This document shows, piece by piece, positions 1 through 8,924 of a stretch of 39,956 nucleotides of DNA. The DNA comes from Elusimicrobia bacterium ADurb.Bin231 (GTDB taxonomy: Bacteria; Elusimicrobiota; UBA8919; MWCF01), in NCBI GenBank assembly GCA_002069855.1, contig MWCF01000010.1, positions 1-39,956 on the forward strand. Reading direction: 5' to 3'. The notes under the pieces were generated by a model. It was given only the letters and a program-made list of their open reading frames with translations. It was not told where the DNA came from and made no database searches. Position numbers and translations under genes: made by a program. Within the stretch, counting starts at the first letter, position 1. Every line of letters starts with the position of its first letter.

Positions 1-829
1 AATTTGTCCTCGGATCAAAAACATCTCTTAATCCGTCACCAAGAAGATTCCAGCTCAATACTGTTAAAAGTATAGCCACACCGGGAAAAAGAGAAAGCCA
101 CCACGCAATATGTATATAATCTTTGCCGCTTGTAAGTATGTTCCCCCACGAAGGAATCGGCGGCTGAACGCCCAACCCGAGAAACGACAATCCGGATTCC
201 ACAAGTACGGCTGAACCTATGCCGAGAATCGTAGAAACCAAAATAGGAGCTATTACATTTGGAAGAACATGCACAAAAAGAATTCGCGATTCTTTTAGAC
301 CCAGTCCTTTTGCGGCTAATATAAAATCTCTTTCTTTTACTGAAAGTGTCTCGCCGCGGACAAGACGCGCAAGTCCTGTCCATGAGGTAATTCCTATAAC
401 TATCATCACATTGTAAATGTTCGGTTCAAGAAAAGCTATTACCATAAGTATCAGAAAGAATGTCGGAAAACATAGCATTATGTCGACAAATCTCATTATA
501 ACAATGTCAATAATTCCGCCATAATAACCGGATAACAAACCGAGAAAAGTGCCTATCAAAACGGATATCCCGACAGAAACAATGCCGATTGACATTGATA
601 TTCTTGTTCCGTACACCATCCTTGAAAATACATCCCTGCCAAGTTCATCAGTACCTAAAAGATAAGTTTTGGAAGGAGATTTTAATCTGTGAATAACATT
701 GCCTTCGTAAGGGTTATGCGGTACTATCAAGGGAGCAAAAACTGCGATAATAAAAAGAAATGATATCGAGATAAATCCCGCAACAGCAAGTTTATTTTTA
801 AAAAATTTTCTTATATATATTTTCAGCAT
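1..829 (-). CDS. ABC transporter permease, OppC/DppC-like (3' end cut by window edge)
   Basis: This is the second membrane subunit of a peptide- or nickel-type ABC importer in the inner membrane. Translating from the ATG at 829 gives 276 residues with no stop before the edge, so only the last few residues are missing. An N-terminal membrane segment lies at about residues 14-36. It is followed by the family-typical LGTDELGRDVFSR (58-70). The EAA coupling loop that docks on the ATPase lies at about 166-191, including AAKGLGLKESRILFVHVLPN. The C-terminal GLGVQPPIPSWG block (219-230) is also typical of OppC/DppC/NikC. The start codon abuts the TAA of the upstream permease gene, so the two are surely co-transcribed. 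ATPase genes (D/F) would be expected beyond the edge. Substrate cannot be assigned from the permease alone. Confidence 0.93.
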   Translation of the reverse strand, partial: MLKIYIRKFFKNKLAVAGFISISFLFIIAVFAPLIVPHNPYEGNVIHRLKSPSKTYLLGTDELGRDVFSRMVYGTRISMSIGIVSVGISVLIGTFLGLLSGYYGGIIDIVIMRFVDIMLCFPTFFLILMVIAFLEPNIYNVMIVIGITSWTGLARLVRGETLSVKERDFILAAKGLGLKESRILFVHVLPNVIAPILVSTILGIGSAVLVESGLSFLGLGVQPPIPSWGNILTSGKDYIHIAWWLSLFPGVAILLTVLSWNLLGDGLRDVFDPRTN

Positions 830-1801
830 TTATCTGTACCGTATCCTCGGATCCACATAAGCGTACGTAATATCCGCTATCAAATTGCCTAACAATGTCA
901 ATACAGCAACTATTGTGCCTATGCCCATTATTACAGGATAATCCCTTGCCATTATCGCGTCATAACCGAGACGGCCCATCCCCGGCCATGCAAATATCGT
1001 TTCGAAAATGAATGAGCCGCCTATAAGTTCCGGAATGGTTAAACCAAGAATCGTGACTACTGGTATTAAGGCGTTTCTAAGAGCATGTTTGAAAATCACC
1101 AGGTGCTCCGACAGACCTTTTGCCCTTGCTGTTCTTATATAATCCTGATGCAAAACTTCAAGCATAGAGGATCTGGTATACCTTGACAGAGCAGCGATGC
1201 CGGTGAAGGAAGATATTGCCACAGGAAGAATCAAATGCCTTATAATGTCAAAAGATTTTCCCAAAAGCGACAATTCGTCGAAGTTTATGGAACGGAATCC
1301 GGTTATAGGCAGCCAGCCGAGCCGTAATCCGAAAAATATCATAAGCATTATTGCCAACCAGAATGTAGGCACTGAAAATCCAAGAAACACGAAAATCGTG
1401 GTTATCTTGTCGAATATAGTATCCTTTTTTACCGCGGAATAAACCCCTATGGGTATAGCCAAAGCAAATATTGAAATTATGGTAAGAAAATTCAAAAGGA
1501 GCGTAGCAGGAAGACGTTCAAGTATTTTTTTTAACACAGGTCTGTCGTCTTTAAAGGATTTACCGAAATCCAGAGCAACAATGCGTTTAAGCCATATAAA
1601 ATACCTTGTATGAACAGGTTTATCCAGCCCATAAATCTTTACAAGCCGTTCCTTGGCGTCTGCCGTAATTTTCTGATTCATGTCTGTAAGTATATCAGTC
1701 GGCTTGCCGGGCGACAGATTCATCACAAGAAATGTAATTATGGTTATTCCTATGAGTACAGGAATTGTAAGAAGCAGCCGTTTGAGAATATAATTAATCA
1801 T
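830..1801 (-). CDS. ABC transporter permease, OppB/DppB-like
   Basis: First membrane subunit of the peptide/nickel-type ABC importer. At 323 residues it has the normal length. The N-terminus [20 protein letters not shown] is the classic start of this family. The EAA loop ([13 protein letters not shown] and following, ending before ALIPV) lies at about residues 220-245. [19 protein letters not shown] and the C-terminal [11 protein letters not shown] are also family hallmarks. It follows the solute-binding protein gene after 68 bp and its stop abuts the next permease start. No clear Shine-Dalgarno sequence precedes the ATG, which suits translation from an upstream coupled message. Confidence 0.95.
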   Translation of the reverse strand: MINYILKRLLLTIPVLIGITIITFLVMNLSPGKPTDILTDMNQKITADAKERLVKIYGLDKPVHTRYFIWLKRIVALDFGKSFKDDRPVLKKILERLPATLLLNFLTIISIFALAIPIGVYSAVKKDTIFDKITTIFVFLGFSVPTFWLAIMLMIFFGLRLGWLPITGFRSINFDELSLLGKSFDIIRHLILPVAISSFTGIAALSRYTRSSMLEVLHQDYIRTARAKGLSEHLVIFKHALRNALIPVVTILGLTIPELIGGSFIFETIFAWPGMGRLGYDAIMARDYPVIMGIGTIVAVLTLLGNLIADITYAYVDPRIRYR

Positions 1802-1869
1802 ATTTATGCGTTAAAATTTTAATAATAAAACATCTTATAATCATACCGCCAAATAACCAATAAATTTTT

Positions 1870-3483
1870 TTAGTACAAAAACATATATTTGCGGGCAGAC
1901 AAAGGGACATACCATTCGCGGAAATTCCATCCTACCCCCGCAGGAGCGACATCAGGACCCACAAATCTCTTGTGGATTACAGGCATTGAATCCGAAACAT
2001 ATAAAAATGTGTATGGCTGGTCAAACGCTATAATCTCATGCATCCTTCTGTAAATCTTCTGCCTTGCTTTTTCGTCGAAAATCCTTCTTCCCTTCTCAAG
2101 AAGAACATCAACCTCTTTATTTTCGTAAGAAACAAAATTATACTGACCTTCCTTTTTCTGAGAAGAATGCCATATTCCATACTGGTCTGGATCCCTTCCG
2201 AGCTGCCAGCCCATGACCACTGCATCAAATTTTCTTTTATCTATATACTGATGAATAAACGTAGACCATTCAAGTATTCTTACATTGACTTTGATTCCGA
2301 CCTGTTTAAGATGCGCCTGTATCAATTCCGTGGCGAGAGCCCTGGATTTATTTCCTTGGTTTGTGATAACTGTAAATTCAAATGTCTTTCCGTTTTTATC
2401 AATCCAACCATCTCCGTCGGAATCAATCCAGCCGCGTTTTTTTAGTATCTCTTTAGCCAACTGCGGATTATATTCAAAATCCTTCACATCCGGATTGTAA
2501 GCCCAGCTTGAAGGTGGAAAAGGACCTGTAGCGGGAACGCCAAGCCCTAAAAGTATGCCGTCAATAATTTCTTTCTTGTTTATTGAATGCGCTATGGCGT
2601 GCCTTACTTCTTTATCTTGAAACAACGGATTCAATAGATTATATCCGAGATAAGAATAACTGAAAGAGGGATAACGAAACTTATTATAACTTTTGAAAAA
2701 GCCGGGATACGCGTTGTATTGATCCGGAGTAAGCCCCATAGCATCTATGCTCTCATTTCTAAGTTCCAAAAATTGCACTGCCTGATCCGGTATGATTCTA
2801 TAAATATATTTCGCTATAAACGGTTTGCCTTCGAAATAATCGGGGTTCGCCTCAAGAACTATTTTTTCATCAGTCTTCCATTCCGCAAATCTATACGGTC
2901 CAGTACCTATAGGTTTGCGATTCGCGGGATGATTATTGAAATCTCCGTTCGCGAAAATATGTTCCGGTATTACACCCATTCCCCATGATATTAGACCCGG
3001 AGAAAAAGGTTCTTTGTATGTAACTTTTATCTTATAAGGATTTAATATTTCAAATTTCTCTACAAGTTCAAAATCCGAAGAAAATGGAGTTTTAACTGCA
3101 GGATCAATAAATCTTTCGTATGTAAATTTCACATCTCGCGCGGTGAACGGCTTGCCGTCGTGCCAAAGCACATTCTGCCTTAAATTAAAAACTATTTCCC
3201 TGCCCTGATTCGATACAATCCATGATTCGGCAAGATCTCCGACTATATTTATATTCTTGTCGTATTTCACAAGCCCGTTAAAAACATAAGCGATTATATC
3301 GTTGGAAGCGGAATCCGAGGAAAGAACAGGATTAAGATACGACGCGTCTCCTATAGATGCCTCTATGTAATAGTCCCCGTATTTTTCATCGGAATTTTTA
3401 CGCGTCTCTAAATTCTTGCCGGAACATCCAAAAAACAAGCCAATCAATATCAAAAAAACCAAAAATTTATAATTTTTTATCAT
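1870..3483 (-). CDS. peptide-type ABC transporter substrate-binding lipoprotein (SBP family 5)
   Basis: Extracytoplasmic receptor that delivers ligand, probably peptides, to the two permeases that follow. The N-terminus is a lipoprotein signal, with hydrophobic residues 7-18 and a lipobox ending at Cys20 (GLFFGC). The mature part shows SBP_bac_5 signatures: the WHDGKPFTARDVKFTYERF block, PIGTGPYRFAEW, and DKEVRHAIAHSINKKEII. At 537 residues it is full length. Its ATG overlaps the TGA of the upstream M16 gene by 4 bp, so binding protein and secreted peptidases are made from one message. This favours a peptide-scavenging role, which is an inference. Nickel, heme or other ligands used by this family cannot be excluded. 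Confidence 0.93.
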   Translation of the reverse strand: MIKNYKFLVFLILIGLFFGCSGKNLETRKNSDEKYGDYYIEASIGDASYLNPVLSSDSASNDIIAYVFNGLVKYDKNINIVGDLAESWIVSNQGREIVFNLRQNVLWHDGKPFTARDVKFTYERFIDPAVKTPFSSDFELVEKFEILNPYKIKVTYKEPFSPGLISWGMGVIPEHIFANGDFNNHPANRKPIGTGPYRFAEWKTDEKIVLEANPDYFEGKPFIAKYIYRIIPDQAVQFLELRNESIDAMGLTPDQYNAYPGFFKSYNKFRYPSFSYSYLGYNLLNPLFQDKEVRHAIAHSINKKEIIDGILLGLGVPATGPFPPSSWAYNPDVKDFEYNPQLAKEILKKRGWIDSDGDGWIDKNGKTFEFTVITNQGNKSRALATELIQAHLKQVGIKVNVRILEWSTFIHQYIDKRKFDAVVMGWQLGRDPDQYGIWHSSQKKEGQYNFVSYENKEVDVLLEKGRRIFDEKARQKIYRRMHEIIAFDQPYTFLYVSDSMPVIHKRFVGPDVAPAGVGWNFREWYVPLSARKYMFLY

Positions 3484-4775
3484 TCCACAATTATCGTAAC
3501 CAGTTTTGAAATATCGAAATAAGCGCCAATCACCCGATGTATTTCGTAAGGAGTAACATTATCTATATCTTTAATATAAGTAGTATCATATCCATATCCC
3601 AGTCCCACAGCCTCCCACATTCCGAGATACCATGCCCGTTTATACTGAGTTCTATGATCCATCAGATACGTGCCCTTGAGAAATTCTTTTCCGGCGAGAA
3701 GTTCCTGTTCGGAAATAGGCGAAATATTTTTCAGAGTGTCTTTTATGGCTGATTCAACGGATTCTATATTCTCTTTTGATGTCCCTGCGTAAACCGCAAA
3801 TACGCTGGAAGATATTCTTGTGGGATAAAATGAACTTGCCTCATATACAAATCCATATTTTTCTCTCAACTGTTCAAACAAACGGGAGCCCATGCCGCCG
3901 CCATAAATCGCATTTATAAGTTTTATGGCAGGATATACTCGTTCTCCTGCACACGGAGCGAGAAAACCGGAAAAAATAAACGATTGTCCGAATTTCCCTT
4001 TGAATATTTTTTTCTCCGCAAATGATTCGCCCTGCGCGTACAATAAACCGCTTCCGGCATTTGAATACTCTTCCGCGGGCACCTGTTTAACACCGGGAAA
4101 AAATTTTTCGACTGTTTCCTTTAACTTAGCAAATTCGATATCCCCTGCCACTGAAATAATCATATCATCTTTACGGAACATTTTATTATACCTATCAGCG
4201 GCTTGCGCGACAGTCAAAGACGATACTGAAGCATAGTAACCAGTTACAGGCATTCCATAGGGATGCCCTCGATATATGGTTTCGTAAAACAGATCCAACG
4301 AGGTATCAAATATACTATCATTCTTGGACATGATCGTAGCAAGCAGTTTCCGTTTTTCAGTTTCAAACTCTTTTTCAGGAAAAACAGGATTATTTATTAC
4401 ATCAGCGAATATTTGAAAAGCAGGCGTAAAATTTTTCGCCAAAACAGTTAAGGATATTTCAGAATAGTCATTTGAACAGCCGGAAGTAATGGAAGCGCCC
4501 AATAATTCAGTTTCCAGAGCGATCTGTTCAGCGTTATATTTTCCTGTTCCCTTTAAAAGCAGTTTCAGCATAAGCCAAGTAATACCGGACTCTTGCGCTG
4601 ATTCTCCGGAATTCCCTCCCCTTACAAACAATGACGCTGAAACCGTACCGGAACCCTTTTCTTCAACATGTATAAGGGTAACACCGGAATCAAGTTTTGT
4701 ATAATTTATAACCTGCGCGGAAAGAAACGATAATTGTAAAGAAAAAGCAAAAAAACAATATATATATTTTTTCAT
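3480..4775 (-). CDS. secreted M16-family peptidase-like protein lacking the zinc motif (partner subunit)
   Basis: The fold and length (431 residues) match M16B peptidases, with an N-terminal signal peptide ending near LSFLSAQ (about residue 21). Where active members have HxxEH, this protein reads ITWLMLKLLLKGT, so it cannot bind the catalytic zinc there. It keeps the C-terminal substrate-binding signature, GGGMGSRLFEQLREKYGFVY, which holds the conserved Arg/Tyr pair. In two-component M16B enzymes one subunit gives the zinc site and the other the Arg/Tyr site, and the gene just upstream encodes the zinc-bearing subunit. Only 8 bp separate them. Heterodimer formation is therefore a family-based inference. 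The location is probably periplasmic. Confidence 0.9.
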   Translation of the reverse strand: MKKYIYCFFAFSLQLSFLSAQVINYTKLDSGVTLIHVEEKGSGTVSASLFVRGGNSGESAQESGITWLMLKLLLKGTGKYNAEQIALETELLGASITSGCSNDYSEISLTVLAKNFTPAFQIFADVINNPVFPEKEFETEKRKLLATIMSKNDSIFDTSLDLFYETIYRGHPYGMPVTGYYASVSSLTVAQAADRYNKMFRKDDMIISVAGDIEFAKLKETVEKFFPGVKQVPAEEYSNAGSGLLYAQGESFAEKKIFKGKFGQSFIFSGFLAPCAGERVYPAIKLINAIYGGGMGSRLFEQLREKYGFVYEASSFYPTRISSSVFAVYAGTSKENIESVESAIKDTLKNISPISEQELLAGKEFLKGTYLMDHRTQYKRAWYLGMWEAVGLGYGYDTTYIKDIDNVTPYEIHRVIGAYFDISKLVTIIVE

Positions 4776-4783
4776 TTTAATAA

Positions 4784-6094
4784 TTAAAAATCCTCATAAG
4801 TTACTATGACAGTAGGCAAATTGGGAAAAGAAAAATATTTATCAATAATTTCTCCAATATCATGGATACCTACCTTCTGAATTTCTTTAATATATCTGGT
4901 TGTGATATCCGGATTGCCCAACGCCGCATAAAAACCTATTTCATCTGCAAGACCGTCCGGAGTTTGCCTGTCAAGCAATTTATCTCTTAAAAGAAGTGTT
5001 TTGGCACGAGACAATTCCTCTTCTGTAATAGAAGAGGGCAATTCCAACAGTTCAAGCATAATTCTATTTCTCAATGTGTCAGCATTTCCCGGAGGACATT
5101 CAGTATATATTGAGAAAAGGCCCGGCCCCCTATGAGTGGAAAAAGATGCGGATACCGCATAAGCCAGTTTGTTCTCTTCCACAAATTTTTTATTCAATCT
5201 GCATGCCTTTCCGTGGCCAATGATATAAGACAAAACATCCAGTTTATACTGATCATTGCTCTTTATGTCTGCTGCGGGAAACCCCATTATCATATATGTT
5301 TGAGATACATTTTTATAAAAAATTTTTGACCGGCTGGAGGAATTGATGTCCGGCAAGAAGGAAACATTCGCATTGCTTGTCTTGGAGCCGGTTTTTTGAT
5401 ATTTCAGCGCACCGAAATATTTCGTGATTTGAGCAAGAACACTTTTGCTGTTAAATTTGCCGGTTAAAACAATAAATATCTTATCCGGAGTATAATAGCT
5501 TTTATGAAAATCCAATATTTTTTCTCTGGACAAACTTGTTATAACACCGCTGCTGCCCAGAATCCTTGCAGAATAGGGATTTGTGCCGTATATCAAAGAA
5601 TAAAATTCGTTACTAAGCACAGCGACAGGCATATCATCCCTGCGGGATATTTCCTCGAGGACAACAAGGCGCTCTTTGTCTATTTCCTCCTGCGGAAATT
5701 CCGGATTCAAAATAGCGTCCGATATAATATCAAGAGTTTCCGTACAGTGTTGTTCCGGCACAAGCGCGTAAAAATACGTAAAATCTTTGGATGTGGCGGC
5801 GTTCATAACACCGCCTTTTCTTTCTATCGCCGGAGCTATATCGTTTCTGCCTCTTGTTTTTGTTCCCTTAAAAATAGTATGCTCTATAAAATGGGAGATG
5901 CCTGATAATTCCAAAGGCTCGTCCACGGAACCCACAGCCACCCAAATCTGTATGGAAGTTAAAGGAGATGTGTTTTGCTCTTCCAGATAAATATTTATTC
6001 CGTTTTTAAGACGTACTGATTCAGCGGCGCAGTTACACAGCACCGACAAAATTGTTAACACGCACAAAATCGGAAATTTTTGTATTTTATTCAT
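4784..6094 (-). CDS. secreted zinc metallopeptidase, M16 family (active subunit)
   Basis: Zinc protease of the pitrilysin/mitochondrial processing peptidase family, 436 residues. The inverted zinc motif HFIEH lies at residues 68-72, followed by FKGT. The third ligand is a glutamate near residue 148, in ERLVVLEEISRRDD. The Arg/Tyr-type region (ACRLNKKFVEENKLAY) is present in the second half. The N-terminus is hydrophobic (residues 7-20) and ends in LCNCAAES. This may be a signal peptidase I site or an atypical lipobox. Its ATG overlaps the TGA of nnrE by 4 bp, and the next gene is its zinc-less partner. It probably degrades peptides in the periplasm or at the outer membrane. Confidence 0.93.
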   Translation of the reverse strand: MNKIQKFPILCVLTILSVLCNCAAESVRLKNGINIYLEEQNTSPLTSIQIWVAVGSVDEPLELSGISHFIEHTIFKGTKTRGRNDIAPAIERKGGVMNAATSKDFTYFYALVPEQHCTETLDIISDAILNPEFPQEEIDKERLVVLEEISRRDDMPVAVLSNEFYSLIYGTNPYSARILGSSGVITSLSREKILDFHKSYYTPDKIFIVLTGKFNSKSVLAQITKYFGALKYQKTGSKTSNANVSFLPDINSSSRSKIFYKNVSQTYMIMGFPAADIKSNDQYKLDVLSYIIGHGKACRLNKKFVEENKLAYAVSASFSTHRGPGLFSIYTECPPGNADTLRNRIMLELLELPSSITEEELSRAKTLLLRDKLLDRQTPDGLADEIGFYAALGNPDITTRYIKEIQKVGIHDIGEIIDKYFSFPNLPTVIVTYEDF

Positions 6095-6744
6095 AAAAAA
6101 TTGCGCGGCAGTCCTATATCTGCTACTATTATTTTACCGCAAAATTTCAATGCGGATTTAGCGATACAGCCCTTTTTTACCGCAGCCATCGTTACTGTCA
6201 CGGAAGCATTAACCGTTTCTCCGCCGGAGCAACCTGTATCCGCATTCAGCCCGGAAGGCACATCAATCGAAACAACAGGTTTATCGAAAGAATTAATTTT
6301 TTTTATCGCCGACGCGTACGGTTCTCTGACCTCGCCCTTAAATCCTGTGCCGAGCAAACCGTCTATTATTATATCAGGCGAGCAAAAATCCGTTTTCCAG
6401 TAATTCCATTTTTTGATTTTTATTTTAAACTTGGAAATTATTTTCAGATTTGTCAACGCATCGCCTGTATATTTATCTGGATCATTCATAATAACAACTG
6501 TAGCGGAAACGCCTTTATTAAAAAGATGCCTTGCCGCAACAAACCCGTCTCCGCCGTTATTGCCGCAGCCGCAAAATATAACGGCGCTCGCTGGCTTAAA
6601 CTTCAATGCCGCTTCAGCGACTGCTCTGCCTGCGTTTTCCATAAGTATTATAGACGGAATAAAATATTTTTGTAATGCTATTCTGTCCAATTCGCGCGCG
6701 CGCGAAACATTTATTATTTTGCTTCTTTCAGCATTTTTGCGCAT
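6091..6744 (-). CDS. nnrE: NAD(P)H-hydrate epimerase, single YjeF_N domain
   Basis: Cytosolic repair enzyme that epimerises R-NAD(P)HX to the S form. At 217 residues it contains only the YjeF N-terminal (epimerase) domain. The ATP/ADP-dependent dehydratase domain fused to it in many bacteria (NnrD) is absent and not encoded elsewhere in the window. Visible motifs are SRARELDRIAL, SIILMENAGRAVAE (31-44), the CGCGNNGGDGF loop (58-68) and IIDGLLGTGFKG. The start codon lies 31 bp inside the end of galT, and the stop overlaps the M16 start by 4 bp. The codons around residues 13-18 form a (CG)6 palindrome. Confidence 0.93.
   Translation of the reverse strand: MRKNAERSKIINVSRARELDRIALQKYFIPSIILMENAGRAVAEAALKFKPASAVIFCGCGNNGGDGFVAARHLFNKGVSATVVIMNDPDKYTGDALTNLKIISKFKIKIKKWNYWKTDFCSPDIIIDGLLGTGFKGEVREPYASAIKKINSFDKPVVSIDVPSGLNADTGCSGGETVNASVTVTMAAVKKGCIAKSALKFCGKIIVADIGLPRNFL
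6691..6706. repeat. (CG)6-containing perfect palindrome inside nnrE
   Basis: TTCGCGCGCGCGCGAA is a 16-bp perfect palindrome with six CG steps, in a chromosome segment that is otherwise AT-rich. It encodes part of SRARE in NnrE, so it may be no more than arginine/alanine codon choice. Alternating CG runs can adopt Z-form DNA, but no function is shown by the sequence. Confidence 0.6.
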
Positions 6745-7730
6745 ATTTCAGGTAAAAGCGGCTGTATGTGAACGCCTGAGCCGAGCTCAAAACCCATTAT
6801 TTCAGAAACCTGAGGATAAATCTCAATGTGCCAATGATAATCCTTTTCTATCGTAAGCCAAGAACCATGAACCAATCTGGGATATGGCGCGGTATGTAAA
6901 ACATAACTCAACGGCGGGTCATTAAGAACACGGGATATTTTTTGCAGCGATATTTTTAATATATTAGCCAAATTGGCTATTGAAACTGCTGATTCCTTTG
7001 AATAATCGGAATTATGATTCTTCGGTATTATGCATAATTCAAAAGCAAATTTCGCAGCATACGGCACAAAAGAGATATAATCTCCGTTTTCCTCCACGAT
7101 CCTTTTTCTTTCTTTCTGTTCCTGACGGACTATGTCGCAATAAACGCATCTTTCTTTATAGGAAAAATATTCCCTGGCAGCGGAAAACTCGTCTTTTATC
7201 AATTTCGGTATGAAAGGCAGTGCTACCAACTGCGAATGAGCATGGCCGTATCTTATCGGAGATTTAGGCCTTTGATTCTTAAAAATCAAACAATACTTAA
7301 ATCTTTCATCTCTTGCCAAGTCAGCCATTCTCTCTTTATAAACCTGAAGTATGCTGGTTATTTGGTCATATGAAAGGTCACAGATATTTTTTATGTGTTG
7401 CGGCGTCTCTATTATAAGTTCATGGGCACCTATATTTTTCATCCAATCATATATGCCGTAACCGATTTTAACAAGCTGTTCATCGCTTGTAAAAACCGCT
7501 GATTTCGACGGAACAACCCTTATCTGCCAGCCGGATCCGTTGCGGGCAGTGCCGGGATTGCGCACAGCGTATATTTCAGGAAGAGTCAGATGTTCGTTGC
7601 CCTCGCAAAAAAAACATTCTTCAGTTGCGATAGGTTTGGGATTATTAAGCATATCAAAAAAATCAGATTCAGTCCGCGTGCCGGTAATTATCCATCTGCC
7701 TGTCGCTGGATCTTTTCTAAGTTCCGACAT
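6714..7730 (-). CDS. galT: galactose-1-phosphate uridylyltransferase family protein
   Basis: HIT-superfamily nucleotidyltransferase of 338 residues, close to the usual GalT length. The N-terminus ELRKDPATGRWIITGTR is typical of the family. The zinc-type cysteines C39 and C42 are in CFFCEG. The active-site triad appears as HAHSQ (163-167), where H165 would be the uridylylated histidine; canonical GalT has HPHxQ. A second CxxC (CVYCDI) and the C-terminal HWHIEIYPQ and GSGVHIQPLLPE blocks are present. A strong GAGGAG Shine-Dalgarno lies 9 nt before the ATG. No galK, galE or galM is in the window. The family also includes ADP-glucose and related phosphorylases, so the sugar substrate is not certain. 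Confidence 0.88.
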   Translation of the reverse strand: MSELRKDPATGRWIITGTRTESDFFDMLNNPKPIATEECFFCEGNEHLTLPEIYAVRNPGTARNGSGWQIRVVPSKSAVFTSDEQLVKIGYGIYDWMKNIGAHELIIETPQHIKNICDLSYDQITSILQVYKERMADLARDERFKYCLIFKNQRPKSPIRYGHAHSQLVALPFIPKLIKDEFSAAREYFSYKERCVYCDIVRQEQKERKRIVEENGDYISFVPYAAKFAFELCIIPKNHNSDYSKESAVSIANLANILKISLQKISRVLNDPPLSYVLHTAPYPRLVHGSWLTIEKDYHWHIEIYPQVSEIMGFELGSGVHIQPLLPEICAKMLKEAK

Positions 7731-7747
7731 AAATATGTCTCCTCATT

Positions 7748-8842
7748 TTACTGCGCGCTTTCATATTCATCGCCAAGAGAATCAATCAGTTCTTTTACAG
7801 ACATAAGCCTGTCCACCCGATAAGCGTTGGCTCCGGCAAAACAAAACCCCTCTTCAGTAAGCCCTCTTTTGGCATTTGTTAAAGCAAGTCCTATACAATA
7901 CGGAGCAGTTTTAAAATCGCATGTCTTCAAACATTTCCAAAAACATTTAAAAGGTTTTTTAATACCGCCGGACACATCAGTTAAAAATTGATTTCTTATC
8001 GCGCGGCCCGGCAAACCCACAGGGCTGTTGATTATTATTAAATCCTCTTTTTTGCATTTCAGGTACATTTCTTTGAACTTATCGGAAGCATCGCATTCAT
8101 GAGTAGCCACAAATCTCGTAGCCATCTGCACGCCGCTCGCACCCATACCGATAAATTTGCGGATATCCTGCCCTGTGTATATTCCTCCGCCCGCTATTAC
8201 AGGAATTTTCTTTTGAAATTTTTCCTCAAAAGGTTTAACGGATGAAATTACTTCCGCAAGTATATTTTCAAGAGCGTAATCCGGGTTGTCGATGGCATCC
8301 TTTTTAAAACCAAGGTGACCTCCTGCCAAAGGTCCTTCCACTATAACGGCATCAGGCACCGTGCCGTACTCTTTTATCCAGTGCTGAAAAATTATTTTAG
8401 CGGCGCGGCCGGAAGAAACTATAGGCACCATCTTGCGCGCGTATACCATCAATTGATCCTGGGACAATGTTTTCGGCTTTTTAAGAGGAAGCCCGGCACC
8501 GACAAAAATAAAATCTATCCCCTCCTCAACAGCAGCCAGCACAAGGTCGTCAAAATCGGAAAGAGCCACCATTATGTTTACGCCTATAATACCTGATGTG
8601 AGGCTCCTGGTTTTCTTTATTTCTTTTCTTAAAGCCCTTTTATTCGCTTCGCTGAAATGCGTATTAAAATCAGGTTCCAGCATGCCTATTCCGGCTGTGC
8701 CTATTACGCCTATACCGCCGGCTGTAGCTACAGCCGACGCCAATCCTGACAAAGATATTCCTACGCTCATTCCGCCTTGCACTATCGGTACCCTAACCTC
8801 AACTTTACCTATTTTCAAACACGGCATTGTCTTCTTATCCAT
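7748..8842 (-). CDS. nitronate monooxygenase / 2-nitropropane dioxygenase-like FMN protein
   Basis: Flavin-dependent TIM-barrel enzyme of the NMO/FabK superfamily. Signatures are PIVQGGMSVGISLSGLASAV at the N-terminus, GIDFIFVGAGLP, VIVEGPLAGGHLG (with the His usually placed at the flavin) and PVIAGGGIYTGQDIRKFIGM. GASGVQMATRFVATHEC is the FMN-phosphate region. A C-terminal cysteine-rich stretch (CFWKCLKTC) is found in a subset of these proteins. The frame is also open from an ATG at 8860, but AAAGAGGG (8849-8856) sits 6 nt before the ATG at 8842, so that start is chosen, giving 364 residues. True nitronate oxidation versus another flavin reaction cannot be told from sequence. It precedes galT by 17 bp. 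Confidence 0.88.
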   Translation of the reverse strand: MDKKTMPCLKIGKVEVRVPIVQGGMSVGISLSGLASAVATAGGIGVIGTAGIGMLEPDFNTHFSEANKRALRKEIKKTRSLTSGIIGVNIMVALSDFDDLVLAAVEEGIDFIFVGAGLPLKKPKTLSQDQLMVYARKMVPIVSSGRAAKIIFQHWIKEYGTVPDAVIVEGPLAGGHLGFKKDAIDNPDYALENILAEVISSVKPFEEKFQKKIPVIAGGGIYTGQDIRKFIGMGASGVQMATRFVATHECDASDKFKEMYLKCKKEDLIIINSPVGLPGRAIRNQFLTDVSGGIKKPFKCFWKCLKTCDFKTAPYCIGLALTNAKRGLTEEGFCFAGANAYRVDRLMSVKELIDSLGDEYESAQ

Positions 8843-8848
8843 TATATA

Positions 8849-8856
8849 CCCTCTTT
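8849..8856 (-). promoter_or_regulatory. Shine-Dalgarno site deciding the NMO start
   Basis: AAAGAGGG on the minus strand lies 6 nt upstream of ATG 8842 and would be inside the coding sequence if ATG 8860 were used. This supports the shorter protein. Confidence 0.7.
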
Positions 8857-8924
8857 CCATTATAGACAGCGGATTGTTAATTCCGAATCTATACGGTCAA
8901 AAAATTAAATTTTTTATAAATCTC

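Noticed and set aside
36..383. Open frame of 115 codons on the minus strand
   Set aside because: It is out of frame with the OppC-like permease, which reads through the whole of 1-829 with clear family motifs. The frame has arginine/serine-rich composition without any recognisable domain.
2038..2445. Plus-strand open frame of 135 codons opposite the solute-binding protein
   Set aside because: Antisense shadow of a conserved gene. The product is phenylalanine-rich without motifs, as are the other long plus-strand frames opposite alaS, ligA, smc and ribBA.
8842..8870. TATAAT box just upstream of the nitronate monooxygenase gene
   Set aside because: At 17 bp the -35 would be TTCGGA, a poor match. 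The TTGACC upstream is 30 bp away. Too weak to list as a promoter.
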